A stretch of 5,784 nt of DNA from positions 1-5,784 of the forward strand of contig CADCQV010000361.1 in NCBI GenBank assembly GCA_902803625.1, written 5' to 3'. How positions within the stretch are numbered: position 1 is the stretch's first letter; every line of letters starts with the position of its first letter. Source of the DNA: an uncultured Lachnospiraceae bacterium (GTDB lineage Bacteria > Bacillota > Clostridia > Lachnospirales > Lachnospiraceae). The position numbers and the translations under genes were made by a program. Below the pieces are notes generated by a model. It worked only from the letters and a program-made list of their open reading frames with translations, ran no database searches and was not told where the DNA came from. Below, in pieces: positions 1-5,784 of this stretch.

Positions 1-273
1 CAGGCCATAAAGTGGCTTGGAAAGAATAAGGTGGATCTGATACTTCTTGACCATGAAATGCCGGTAACCAGCGGACCCCAGGTTCTGGAAATGCTTAGGA
101 GCGATCCCGATACCAGCTCCATTCCGGTCATGTTCCTTACCGGAAAGAGGGACAAGCAGAGTGTAATGGAGGTGGTGGCTCTGAAGCCGGAGGGATATTT
201 CCTTAAGGGTATCCAGAAGGATGAACTCCTGGAAAAGCTGGATGAATTCTTCATTTTGCATAAAAAAGTATGA
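1..273 (+). CDS. Response-regulator receiver (REC) domain, C-terminal part (5' end outside window)
   Basis: The frame is open from the first base, so this is the last 90 residues of a longer protein. It contains most of a CheY-like receiver domain, the phosphoacceptor module of two-component systems. In the fragment the beta3 strand LILLDHEMP carries the likely phosphorylated Asp (D17). The following V-T-S-G matches the usual xxxG loop. Beta4 PVMFLTG carries the switch Thr (T47), and beta5 GYFLKG carries the conserved Lys (K69). The Lys is followed by Gly instead of the more usual Pro. The protein ends right after helix 5, so REC is the last domain. It could be a stand-alone receiver or the tail of a hybrid histidine kinase; the acidic pocket and N-terminus lie outside the window. 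Its stop overlaps the start of the downstream HD-GYP gene, suggesting co-translation and a shared signalling pathway. The fold call is firm; the partner is inferred. Confidence 0.88.
   Translation, partial: QAIKWLGKNKVDLILLDHEMPVTSGPQVLEMLRSDPDTSSIPVMFLTGKRDKQSVMEVVALKPEGYFLKGIQKDELLEKLDEFFILHKKV
270..273 (+). promoter_or_regulatory. ATGA stop/start overlap (translational coupling site)
   Basis: The TGA stop of the receiver gene and the ATG of the next gene share the bases ATGA. The sequence just upstream (AT-rich, ending AAAAAAGT) has no convincing Shine-Dalgarno motif. Initiation therefore probably depends on ribosomes finishing the receiver gene, keeping the two products at linked levels. 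This is inferred from the layout. Confidence 0.7.
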
Positions 274-2636
274 TCGATTTTATCAGGGCTCACCAACTGA
301 ATATAATGCTCCTTCTTTGCGGAGCCTGCGGGGTACTTATCTTTTTACTCTTCATTACCCGTTTCCTCTCCGGCAGCAGGAAAAAGATACTGATCTTTAT
401 GGAGTCTGTCGCCTTTTTTGTGCTGTGGTTTGACAGGCTGGCATACATATATGCGGGCTCAGTAAGCCTCGAAGCCTTTATAATGGTAAGGATCAGTAAT
501 TTTTTCGTATTCTTTCTCACCTCAGCCATTGTCTTCGGCTTCAACCTGTATATTCTGGACTGGCTGAAAACCGAGGGAGGCCTTGAGTCCCTCCCCGTAA
601 GGCTTTATCTGACCGGAGCCCTGTCTCTTCTCGGGATGATCCTTGCGCTGATTTCGTCCTTCACAGGTCTCTATTATTATTTTGATGAAGCGAATCAATA
701 TCACCGCGGACATGGTTTTCTGATCGCCTATCTGTTCCCGGTCCTCTGCCCTCTTATCCAATATACCGTTATCAGGCAGTACCGGAAGGTTTTCAGCAGG
801 CTTATCTATATTTCCATGCTCCTCTATATCTTCGTTCCGATCATCTGCGGGATAACCCAGATCTTCACTTACGGAATTTCCATAGTAAATATGTCCCTTG
901 TTGCGGTATCTCTGTCAATGTACATCTGCATGTATATGGACCTGAATAATACGGTTCAGCATGCCTATGATATTGAGATACAGAATATGCAGGGCGAACA
1001 GGAAAGAATGAAGAGGCTTTTTGACCAGACGGCCACAGCCTTTGTTTCCGCAGTGGAAAAGAAGGATGACTTTACAAAGGGCAATTCCCTGAAGATCGCC
1101 GAATATGCGCAAAAGATCGCACTCCTTGCAGGAAAGGATGCCGACGCTGCAGAAAAGGTTTACTACGCCGCACTGCTGCATGATGTGGGAATGATAGGTG
1201 TTCCGGATAAGGTTATAAAGAACGAGGCGGATCCCGATAAATGGGATTATGAAGCCATGCGCCAAAAACCGGTCATAGGGGAAGAGATACTGTCCAGCAT
1301 CACGGAGTACCCTTACCTTAGCGTCGGAGCCCATTACAGCCATGAGAGATATAACGGAAGCGGGTATCCCGAAGGTCTGAAGGGTGAGGAGATTCCCGAG
1401 ATAGCAAGGATCATAGCGGTGGCAGATGCCTTTGTCACCATGACAACGAAGAAAAGATACCGTGATGCAAAGCCCCGCTTTATGGCGAGGGAGGCCTTTA
1501 TCCGGGGAGCCGGCGAGGAATTCGATCCGAAATTTGCAGATATAATGGTAAATATCATAGATACCGAAACGGTTAATGAGGATCCGGAGAATTCACAGAA
1601 GCTGGAAAATTCCATTAGCTGTACGGATTACAGGGAGAATATCACTCTCGGTATCCCGGTTGAGAGCAAATGGAGAAGGATAAGCTTTAACTCAGAATAT
1701 CCCCCGGACTATGACCCTGAATTCTCCGCTCCTTCAATTATTCTGTTTGATTCCTTCGACAGAAGGACCCATAACAACAAAAAGTCCATTGACGCCTATC
1801 ATTATCTGGAATACGGAGAGATATGGTTTGATAAATACAGTATAACAACCGCAGCCAGAAAGATCGTAGAAAAAAGACTGGATGACGAAGCTGTACAAAG
1901 CGGGGAAAAGGGAGAGCATTATGAGATCCTTGCAGGACGGTTTGAAGACCACCTGAAGCTTATTATGAAGTCACCCTATTATGCAAAAGAGGTTTCGGTC
2001 TCTCTTCCCAGTGTTTCGAAATCCTCCTATATCGGGCTTACCGGAGAGAACTGTACACTTAATGATATCACCGTTACCTTGACCGGTGAGGAAGTGGGAG
2101 AAGGAGACATCATAAGGATCTCCGAGCCCATCAGCTATATTGACCACCTTGAATCCGATATGGCAAATATCCAGATAGACAGAACCCGTTCCGCACACAC
2201 AAAGGGCATTGAGATCGGACGGAGGCTTCGTATCGCCTTCCACAGCATGAGCCTCCCCGGAGCAGACCTCGTCTGGCACTGTCCCTATGTCCTTATCTTT
2301 TATTCCGAAAACGGATCTGTAGACGGTCCCGGATACCGTATGTACAATATGATAAAGCTTAATGGGGAAGATGAGGGTGAAACAGAGTACGCACATAACA
2401 GCTTTTCCATGAAAAAGCATGCGGATTTCCCCGGATGGAATGAGTGGAAGCGGATAAACAGAGAAGGTATCGAATGCGTCCTTCTTTTTGAAAGACATGG
2501 GAATGAGATCCGTTTCAGGACAGAAAACCTGGGCTTAAGCATAGAGAATAAGACCGTGATAACCGATGCTCCGCCCCTTGTCTACGTATCTCTTACGGGA
2601 GATCAGGTTGCGCTTACGGATATCAGGATAGAATAA
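270..2636 (+). CDS. 7-TM membrane protein with divergent HD-GYP domain and duplicated C-terminal domain
   Basis: This is a 788-residue signalling protein of the HD-GYP (c-di-GMP phosphodiesterase) family. About seven hydrophobic segments fill residues 9-221 (near 9-31, 40-62, 68-98, 113-134, 147-168, 176-200, 203-221), resembling the 7-TM sensor modules ahead of kinases and cyclic-di-GMP enzymes. A polar, probably coiled-coil helix (about 222-255) leads into the HD-GYP domain (about 250-430). That domain shows ALLHDVGMIGVPD (H304, D305), ERYNGSGYP (GYP at 365-367), the VAD aspartate (D386) and EEFDP (416-420). Several family metal-ligand positions are altered: N272, K333 and S357 stand where His is usual. 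The FDAM-type Asp after VAD is Val389, and N362 replaces Asp in the DG-GYP motif. Catalysis is therefore doubtful. Residues 453-788 contain two copies of an unrecognised domain. The start is fixed by the ATGA overlap with the receiver gene; weak SD. Family membership is sure; activity is not. Confidence 0.92.
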   Translation: MIDFIRAHQLNIMLLLCGACGVLIFLLFITRFLSGSRKKILIFMESVAFFVLWFDRLAYIYAGSVSLEAFIMVRISNFFVFFLTSAIVFGFNLYILDWLKTEGGLESLPVRLYLTGALSLLGMILALISSFTGLYYYFDEANQYHRGHGFLIAYLFPVLCPLIQYTVIRQYRKVFSRLIYISMLLYIFVPIICGITQIFTYGISIVNMSLVAVSLSMYICMYMDLNNTVQHAYDIEIQNMQGEQERMKRLFDQTATAFVSAVEKKDDFTKGNSLKIAEYAQKIALLAGKDADAAEKVYYAALLHDVGMIGVPDKVIKNEADPDKWDYEAMRQKPVIGEEILSSITEYPYLSVGAHYSHERYNGSGYPEGLKGEEIPEIARIIAVADAFVTMTTKKRYRDAKPRFMAREAFIRGAGEEFDPKFADIMVNIIDTETVNEDPENSQKLENSISCTDYRENITLGIPVESKWRRISFNSEYPPDYDPEFSAPSIILFDSFDRRTHNNKKSIDAYHYLEYGEIWFDKYSITTAARKIVEKRLDDEAVQSGEKGEHYEILAGRFEDHLKLIMKSPYYAKEVSVSLPSVSKSSYIGLTGENCTLNDITVTLTGEEVGEGDIIRISEPISYIDHLESDMANIQIDRTRSAHTKGIEIGRRLRIAFHSMSLPGADLVWHCPYVLIFYSENGSVDGPGYRMYNMIKLNGEDEGETEYAHNSFSMKKHADFPGWNEWKRINREGIECVLLFERHGNEIRFRTENLGLSIENKTVITDAPPLVYVSLTGDQVALTDIRIE
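1626..2633 (+). repeat. Protein-level tandem duplication in the C-terminal region of the HD-GYP protein
   Basis: Residues about 453-602 and about 638-788 align along their length at a nearly constant offset of 184-185 residues. Matching anchors are IPVESKWRRISFNS (462-475) with IEIGRRLRIAFHS (647-659), PSIILFDS (488-495) with PYVLIFYS (672-679), GRFEDHLKL (556-564) with ERHGNEIRF (741-749), and YIGLTGENCTLNDITV (587-602) with YVSLTGDQVALTDIRI (772-787). The middle of each unit aligns poorly and differs by a few residues. The alternating hydrophobic pattern suggests beta-sandwich domains, perhaps ligand-binding. The copies are divergent at the DNA level, so the duplication is old. I do not recognise the domain family. 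Confidence 0.75.
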
Positions 2637-2648
2637 GAATAAAACCGT

Positions 2649-3278
2649 CTATCTTCCGACCGCCCTGTAGAGAAGGGCGTTCATAACGGCAGCTGCGACA
2701 TTGCTTCCTCCCTTATTTCCCCTTGCGGCGATATGAGGGATCCCGCTTCCTATTATAAGCTCCTTCGCCTCCCTTACATTCACAAAGCCCACCGGGACGG
2801 CTACTATAAGCTCAGGATCAAGCCTTCCGTCTTTTACCATTTCATAGACCGCGATAAGAGCGGTAGGGGCGTTACCCACCGCAAGGATAAGCCTTTTTTC
2901 AAGAGCTGCGGCTCTCTCCATACTGACCATGGCACGGGTTATCTGTCTTTTTCCGGCTTCCTCCGCCACATCCCTGTCCGCCATAAAGCAGTGTATGCTG
3001 CAGCCAAGCTCCGAAACGCTCCTTTTATTTATACCGGAATAAGCCATCATCGTATCCGTGACTATTGCGGCTCCTTCCCTCAGGGCCTTAAGTGCCCTGT
3101 CTACGACGCCCTCCGAAAACACCAGATGATCGGCGTAGTCAAAGTCCGCAGTGGTATGTATTACCCTCTTTATTATATCCCCGGTTCCTCCGGGAAAGCT
3201 CCTGCCGGAAAGCCGCTGCCCTATTATCTCAAAGCTTCTTTTTTCTATCTCCTTTGGTTCTAATATGAATCCGTCCAT
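2649..3278 (-). CDS. cbiC: Cobalt-precorrin-8 methylmutase (CbiC/CobH family)
   Basis: This 209-residue cytoplasmic enzyme matches the usual length of the family. It moves the methyl group from C11 to C12 of the corrin ring, converting cobalt-precorrin-8 to cobyrinate. Family features in order: KRVIHTTADFDY (37-48) with the likely catalytic His41; VTDTMMAYSGINK; AVGNAPTALIAVYEM; VAVPVGFVNVREAKE; and the glycine-rich ARGNKGGSNVAAAVMNALL near the C-terminus. No motif looks damaged. The gene starts 5 nt after the cbiG-cbiH stop with only a weak purine-rich SD (CTAAAGACAATG), so translation is probably coupled. It is the last gene of this operon segment and runs into the convergent HD-GYP gene. 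The name cbiC (anaerobic pathway) rather than cobH rests on the neighbouring cbiG domain, because the sequences of the two forms are close. Confidence 0.95.
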   Translation of the reverse strand: MDGFILEPKEIEKRSFEIIGQRLSGRSFPGGTGDIIKRVIHTTADFDYADHLVFSEGVVDRALKALREGAAIVTDTMMAYSGINKRSVSELGCSIHCFMADRDVAEEAGKRQITRAMVSMERAAALEKRLILAVGNAPTALIAVYEMVKDGRLDPELIVAVPVGFVNVREAKELIIGSGIPHIAARGNKGGSNVAAAVMNALLYRAVGR

Positions 3279-3283
3279 TGTCT

Positions 3284-5044
3284 TTAGCTTTGCCTGTAGC
3301 CTCTCCGGGTGACCATCCTGCCGTTTATGACAGTCGTAGCCGAATTCCCTATGAAAACAGTGGTAAACATATCGATATCCTCATCCGGAAGCTCAGTAAG
3401 TGTGCAGAGCTTAACTCTCTCTCCCTCTCTTCCTATGTTTTTCACATAGCCGGATATCCGTTCAGGAGGCAGCTTTTCCAAAAGTATCTCTACAGCTTCT
3501 CTTAAGCTCTCCTTCCTTATCCTGCTCCTTGGATTATATAGTACACACACAAGGTCAGCTTCCGCTGCTGCACGGAGCCTTTTATTTATGGTTTCCTTAT
3601 CCGTCAGATGATCGCTTAAGGATATCACGGAAAAATCGTTTGTAAGAGGTGAACCGAGTACCGCTCCTCCTGCGAGGGCTGCGGTGATCCCGGGAATGAC
3701 CGTGATATCAATATCCGGGTCGCTAATACATACCTCGAAAATAAGTCCTGCCATTCCGTAAATTTCTGCATCCCCGCTGCAGACAACAGCCACCCTGCTC
3801 CCCTTAAGTGCATATTCCCGGGCTTTTTCGCAGCGTTCGCGTTCCTTTCGCATGTCAGAAGAAATAACGGTCTTTCCCTTTGTAAGCTCCTTTATAAGCT
3901 CCGTATACACTCTGTAGCCTATGACGGGATCCGCCTTTAATATGGCGTTTTCTGCCTCCGGAGTCAGCTTATCGGAACTCCCCGGTCCGATCCCAACCAC
4001 GGATATTGAGCCTCTGCCGTTTTTTCCCGGGGCTTCGTCCTTTTTTTCTCCTTCCGGATGAATACCCTCTGTCCCTCCTGTTCCGTCAAATACCGCCAGT
4101 GCAAGGGTCATTCCCCCGGATGCCTGCTTTTTTTCAAGAAGACTTACCCGGCCTTCACTGCCAAGCTCCAGTGCTCTTTTCACCGCGCTTCTTTCGCACA
4201 CATTTGAAACACCGGTTTTTTCAAGCACAAAGTCAGATTCCGAAAACGAAAAGGAATCCGGAAGCTCCTTCAGTTCCTCTGCGGTAAAAAAGCTAAGCCT
4301 CAGATTATATTCATCCGCAAAGCGCCTTATCGCTGCCTCGCCTTTCTTTATGTCTATAGTGGCGATATCGGATATTGCTGAAAGGGAAATGTTCCTGTCC
4401 CTTAGAAAACCCAGAATAAAGCTTTTTAGCTTATCATATTCTGTTCCCTTCCTGCACCCGACACCGAGGCAGAGGCACTTCGGTATTAGCTTCAGGGTCT
4501 TCGGAAATATATCCGTAAGATACGGGGAGATACTTACTCCGATCTCCTCATTCCGTAAAAGAGCAGATGAAACATCCTTTATCCTTTCAGGGTTTTCGAT
4601 CCCTATCCCCTTTTCTTTAGCGAAGCTGTCCACGGCAAAGACCTTATTTATATCGGTTGCTGTGGTGATAACGGCTTCGGCGCAGATTTGCTTTGCAAGG
4701 CTTTCTGCGAGATCGTTTGCACCGCCCAGATGTCCGGAGAGCAGCGGTATCACATGCTGCTTTAATTCATCTATAACGATCACTGCAGGATCCTTATCCT
4801 TACTCCTTATAAAGGGTGCGATGGCCCTTACCGCTATGCCTGCCGCTCCCACAAATATAAGAGCATCCCCCCTAAATGCTCTTTCTGTCCGCTCCCTTAA
4901 TGTCCCTCCGTCCTCACTCCGGAGGCTGCTTTCAACCTCTGCATCCGATGACAGGAGCTTCGCTATTTCCAGGTTTACCCTGTTTCCTTTTTCGCTGAAA
5001 GAAAAAACCGTGATCTTTTTCATATTAGAGTGTATCCATAGCAT
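3284..5044 (-). CDS. cbiGH: Bifunctional CbiG-CbiH fusion: cobalt-precorrin-5A hydrolase / cobalt-factor III (precorrin-3B) C17-methyltransferase
   Basis: The 586-residue protein fuses two enzymes of anaerobic corrin synthesis. Residues about 8-318 are CbiG, which opens the lactone of cobalt-precorrin-5A and releases acetaldehyde. It shows LIFVGAAGIAVRAIAP (62-77), SGHLGGAN (103-110), the C-terminal domain start CLGVGCRKGT (192-201) and EKTGVSNVCERSAV (275-288). A polar Gly/Lys/Glu-rich linker spans about 319-345. Residues 346-586 are CbiH/CobJ, the SAM-dependent C17-methyltransferase and ring-contraction enzyme: VVGIGPGSSDKLT (349-361), GYRVYTEL, CSGDAEIYGMAG (422-433), PGITAALAGGAVLGSPL (451-467), LYNPRSRIR (502-510) and FIGNSATTVINGRMVTRRGY (564-583). 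The true start may be Met8 (position 5023): MKKITVFSFSEKG resembles normal CbiG N-termini, while at the first ATG the AAGG SD-like bases abut the start codon. It lies between cbiF and cbiC. CbiH makes the substrate of CbiF and CbiG uses the CbiF product. Confidence 0.95.
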   Translation of the reverse strand: MLWIHSNMKKITVFSFSEKGNRVNLEIAKLLSSDAEVESSLRSEDGGTLRERTERAFRGDALIFVGAAGIAVRAIAPFIRSKDKDPAVIVIDELKQHVIPLLSGHLGGANDLAESLAKQICAEAVITTATDINKVFAVDSFAKEKGIGIENPERIKDVSSALLRNEEIGVSISPYLTDIFPKTLKLIPKCLCLGVGCRKGTEYDKLKSFILGFLRDRNISLSAISDIATIDIKKGEAAIRRFADEYNLRLSFFTAEELKELPDSFSFSESDFVLEKTGVSNVCERSAVKRALELGSEGRVSLLEKKQASGGMTLALAVFDGTGGTEGIHPEGEKKDEAPGKNGRGSISVVGIGPGSSDKLTPEAENAILKADPVIGYRVYTELIKELTKGKTVISSDMRKERERCEKAREYALKGSRVAVVCSGDAEIYGMAGLIFEVCISDPDIDITVIPGITAALAGGAVLGSPLTNDFSVISLSDHLTDKETINKRLRAAAEADLVCVLYNPRSRIRKESLREAVEILLEKLPPERISGYVKNIGREGERVKLCTLTELPDEDIDMFTTVFIGNSATTVINGRMVTRRGYRQS

Positions 5045-5055
5045 CCTTACTGTTA
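5021..5055 (-). promoter_or_regulatory. cbiF/cbiG junction with ambiguous translation start
   Basis: After the cbiF TAA (5055-5053) the minus strand reads CAGTAAGG and then an ATG (5044-5042). Here the SD-like AGTAAGG directly touches the start codon, which is poor spacing. A second in-frame ATG lies at 5023-5021, seven codons on, and fits family N-termini better. It has no strong SD at normal distance, since AAGGA is about 20 nt upstream. An out-of-frame ATG followed by three codons and a TAA (MDTL) lies between them and ends just before the second ATG. A ribosome reinitiating after that mini-frame could reach Met8; this is speculative. Confidence 0.4.
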
Positions 5056-5784
5056 ATGAAAATCCGGGTCATAGAGCTTTGACCTGACATTTTCCGAAAA
5101 AGCTTCATCGGACAGAAAATCTCCGGCAAAAATGATCGCGGTCCTTTTAATGCCGTTTTTTTCCGCTTCCTCCGGAAGCTCCTTTACCGTAGTATATATC
5201 ACCTTCTCATCATCCCAGGTTGCCTTATAAACTATGGCTGCCGGGCTGTCGGGACCGTATCCCCCGGCAATAAGCTCTTTTGAAAGCTTTTTTATCATTC
5301 CGGCAGAAAGAAATACCGCCATCGAGGAATGATGGGATGCGAGGCTCCTGATCCTTTCGCTATCCGGCACCTCTGTACGACCCTCCATCCTTGTAATAAC
5401 GAGGCTCTGGCTCCCTCCCGGTACCGTAAACTCTTTTTTTAATGCCGATGCTGCTCCGAATAAGGAGCTGACCCCCGGACAGTATCCGTATTCAATACGG
5501 TTTTCTTCAAGTATCCTGATCTGCTCCCCTATGGCTCCGTAGAGAGCAGGATCCCCGGTGTGCAGCCGGACTACCCTTTTCCCGGCTTTGTGGGCGTTAA
5601 TCATAACCGACATGATCTCTTTAAGCTCCATTCCCGAGCTGTCATATATCTCCGCCCCCTCTGAGGCATATTCCAGAAGCTCCGGATTCACGAGGCTTCC
5701 GGTATACACTATGACGTCCGCTTCCCCAATGAGCTCCTTCCCTCTCACGGTCACAAGATCCTTTGCTCCGGGTCCCGCCCCCAC
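5053..5784 (-). CDS. cbiF: Cobalt-precorrin-4 C11-methyltransferase (CbiF/CobM family), N-terminus cut by window edge
   Basis: This SAM-dependent tetrapyrrole methylase methylates C11 of cobalt-precorrin-4 to give cobalt-precorrin-5A, the substrate of the CbiG half of the next protein. Within the 243 visible residues are the SAM-binding VGAGPGAKDL (1-10), VYTGSLVNPELL (26-37), the hallmark RLHTGDPALYGAI (73-85), CPGVSSLFGAAS (102-113), TRMEGRTEVP (131-140), YKATWDDE (186-193) and the typical ending LYDPDFH. Family members are about 250 residues and begin a few residues before the VGAGPG motif, so only a handful of codons are missing. The first codon in the window, GTG, encodes an internal Val and is not the start. 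The gene is followed after 8 or 29 nt by cbiG-cbiH. The choice of cbiF over cobM follows from the anaerobic-pathway neighbour; the sequence alone fits both. Confidence 0.95.
   Translation of the reverse strand: MGAGPGAKDLVTVRGKELIGEADVIVYTGSLVNPELLEYASEGAEIYDSSGMELKEIMSVMINAHKAGKRVVRLHTGDPALYGAIGEQIRILEENRIEYGYCPGVSSLFGAASALKKEFTVPGGSQSLVITRMEGRTEVPDSERIRSLASHHSSMAVFLSAGMIKKLSKELIAGGYGPDSPAAIVYKATWDDEKVIYTTVKELPEEAEKNGIKRTAIIFAGDFLSDEAFSENVRSKLYDPDFH

Noticed and set aside
1971..2498. Open frame of 175 codons on the minus strand opposite the C-terminal part of the HD-GYP gene
   Set aside because: The plus-strand frame carries an internally repeated protein domain continuous with the HD-GYP domain, so the antisense frame is a shadow.
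2588..2603. Short hairpin ATCTC-TTACGG-GAGAT near the 3' end of the HD-GYP gene
   Set aside because: The stem is only 5 bp, low in GC, has no following U-run on either strand, and is inside coding sequence; it is not a credible terminator.
2733..3263. Open frame of 176 codons on the plus strand opposite cbiC
   Set aside because: It is antisense to a clear methylmutase, with a compositionally odd, Tyr/Lys/Arg/His-rich translation and no family features.
4350..5087. Long open frame of 245 codons on the plus strand opposite the CbiG domain
   Set aside because: It lies wholly antisense to a well-supported gene, its translation is Ser/Phe-rich with no recognisable motif, and it is a by-product of the codon use of cbiG.
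5486..5507. Perfect 7-base inverted repeat CCGTATT-C-AATACGG followed by TTTTCTT on the plus strand, resembling a small terminator
   Set aside because: It sits within cbiF coding sequence (encoding part of ENRIEYGY), has no plus-strand gene upstream of it, and a palindrome of this size is expected by chance in a window of this length.
2637..5784. Cobalamin riboswitch for the cbi operon
   Set aside because: Such an element would lie upstream of the first operon gene, beyond the right edge. The gaps visible between the cbi genes are far too short to hold one.

Overview
The window looks like chromosomal DNA from an anaerobic Gram-positive bacterium, most likely a clostridial Firmicute of the Lachnospiraceae type. 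This rests on moderate GC, frequent AGA/AGG and ATA codons, a fused CbiG-CbiH cobalamin protein, and a 7-TM plus HD-GYP signalling protein. The assignment is inference; there is no rRNA or other phylogenetic marker here.

Plus strand (1-2636): a signalling pair. The end of a response-regulator receiver (REC) domain runs in from the left edge. Its stop overlaps, as ATGA at 270-273, the start of a 788-residue membrane protein. That protein has about seven N-terminal transmembrane helices, a signalling helix, an HD-GYP domain (c-di-GMP phosphodiesterase family), and a C-terminal region of about 335 residues that I do not recognise. Two observations stand out. The HD-GYP domain keeps the HD and GYP signatures but has lost several otherwise near-invariant metal-ligand positions (N272, K333 and S357 where the family has His). 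The C-terminal region is a tandem duplication of an apparently beta-rich domain of about 150 residues.

Minus strand (5784-2649): part of a cobalamin (vitamin B12) corrin-ring operon, transcribed right to left. The order is cbiF/cobM (5' end cut by the window edge), then a cbiG-cbiH fusion, then cbiC. The spacings are short (8 or 29 nt depending on the cbiG start, then 5 nt), consistent with one polycistronic transcript. CbiH, CbiF and CbiG catalyse consecutive steps: cobalt-factor III to cobalt-precorrin-4, to 5A, to 5B. CbiC acts later, converting cobalt-precorrin-8 to cobyrinate. The CbiG acetaldehyde-releasing hydrolase points to the anaerobic, early-cobalt route. The remaining pathway genes and any cobalamin riboswitch would lie beyond the right edge or elsewhere.

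The two units converge with only 12 nt between stop codons (2637-2648) and no visible terminator. No RNA genes, mobile elements, CRISPR arrays or long non-coding stretches are present. Apart from the divergent HD-GYP protein and its duplicated tail, the content is conventional.
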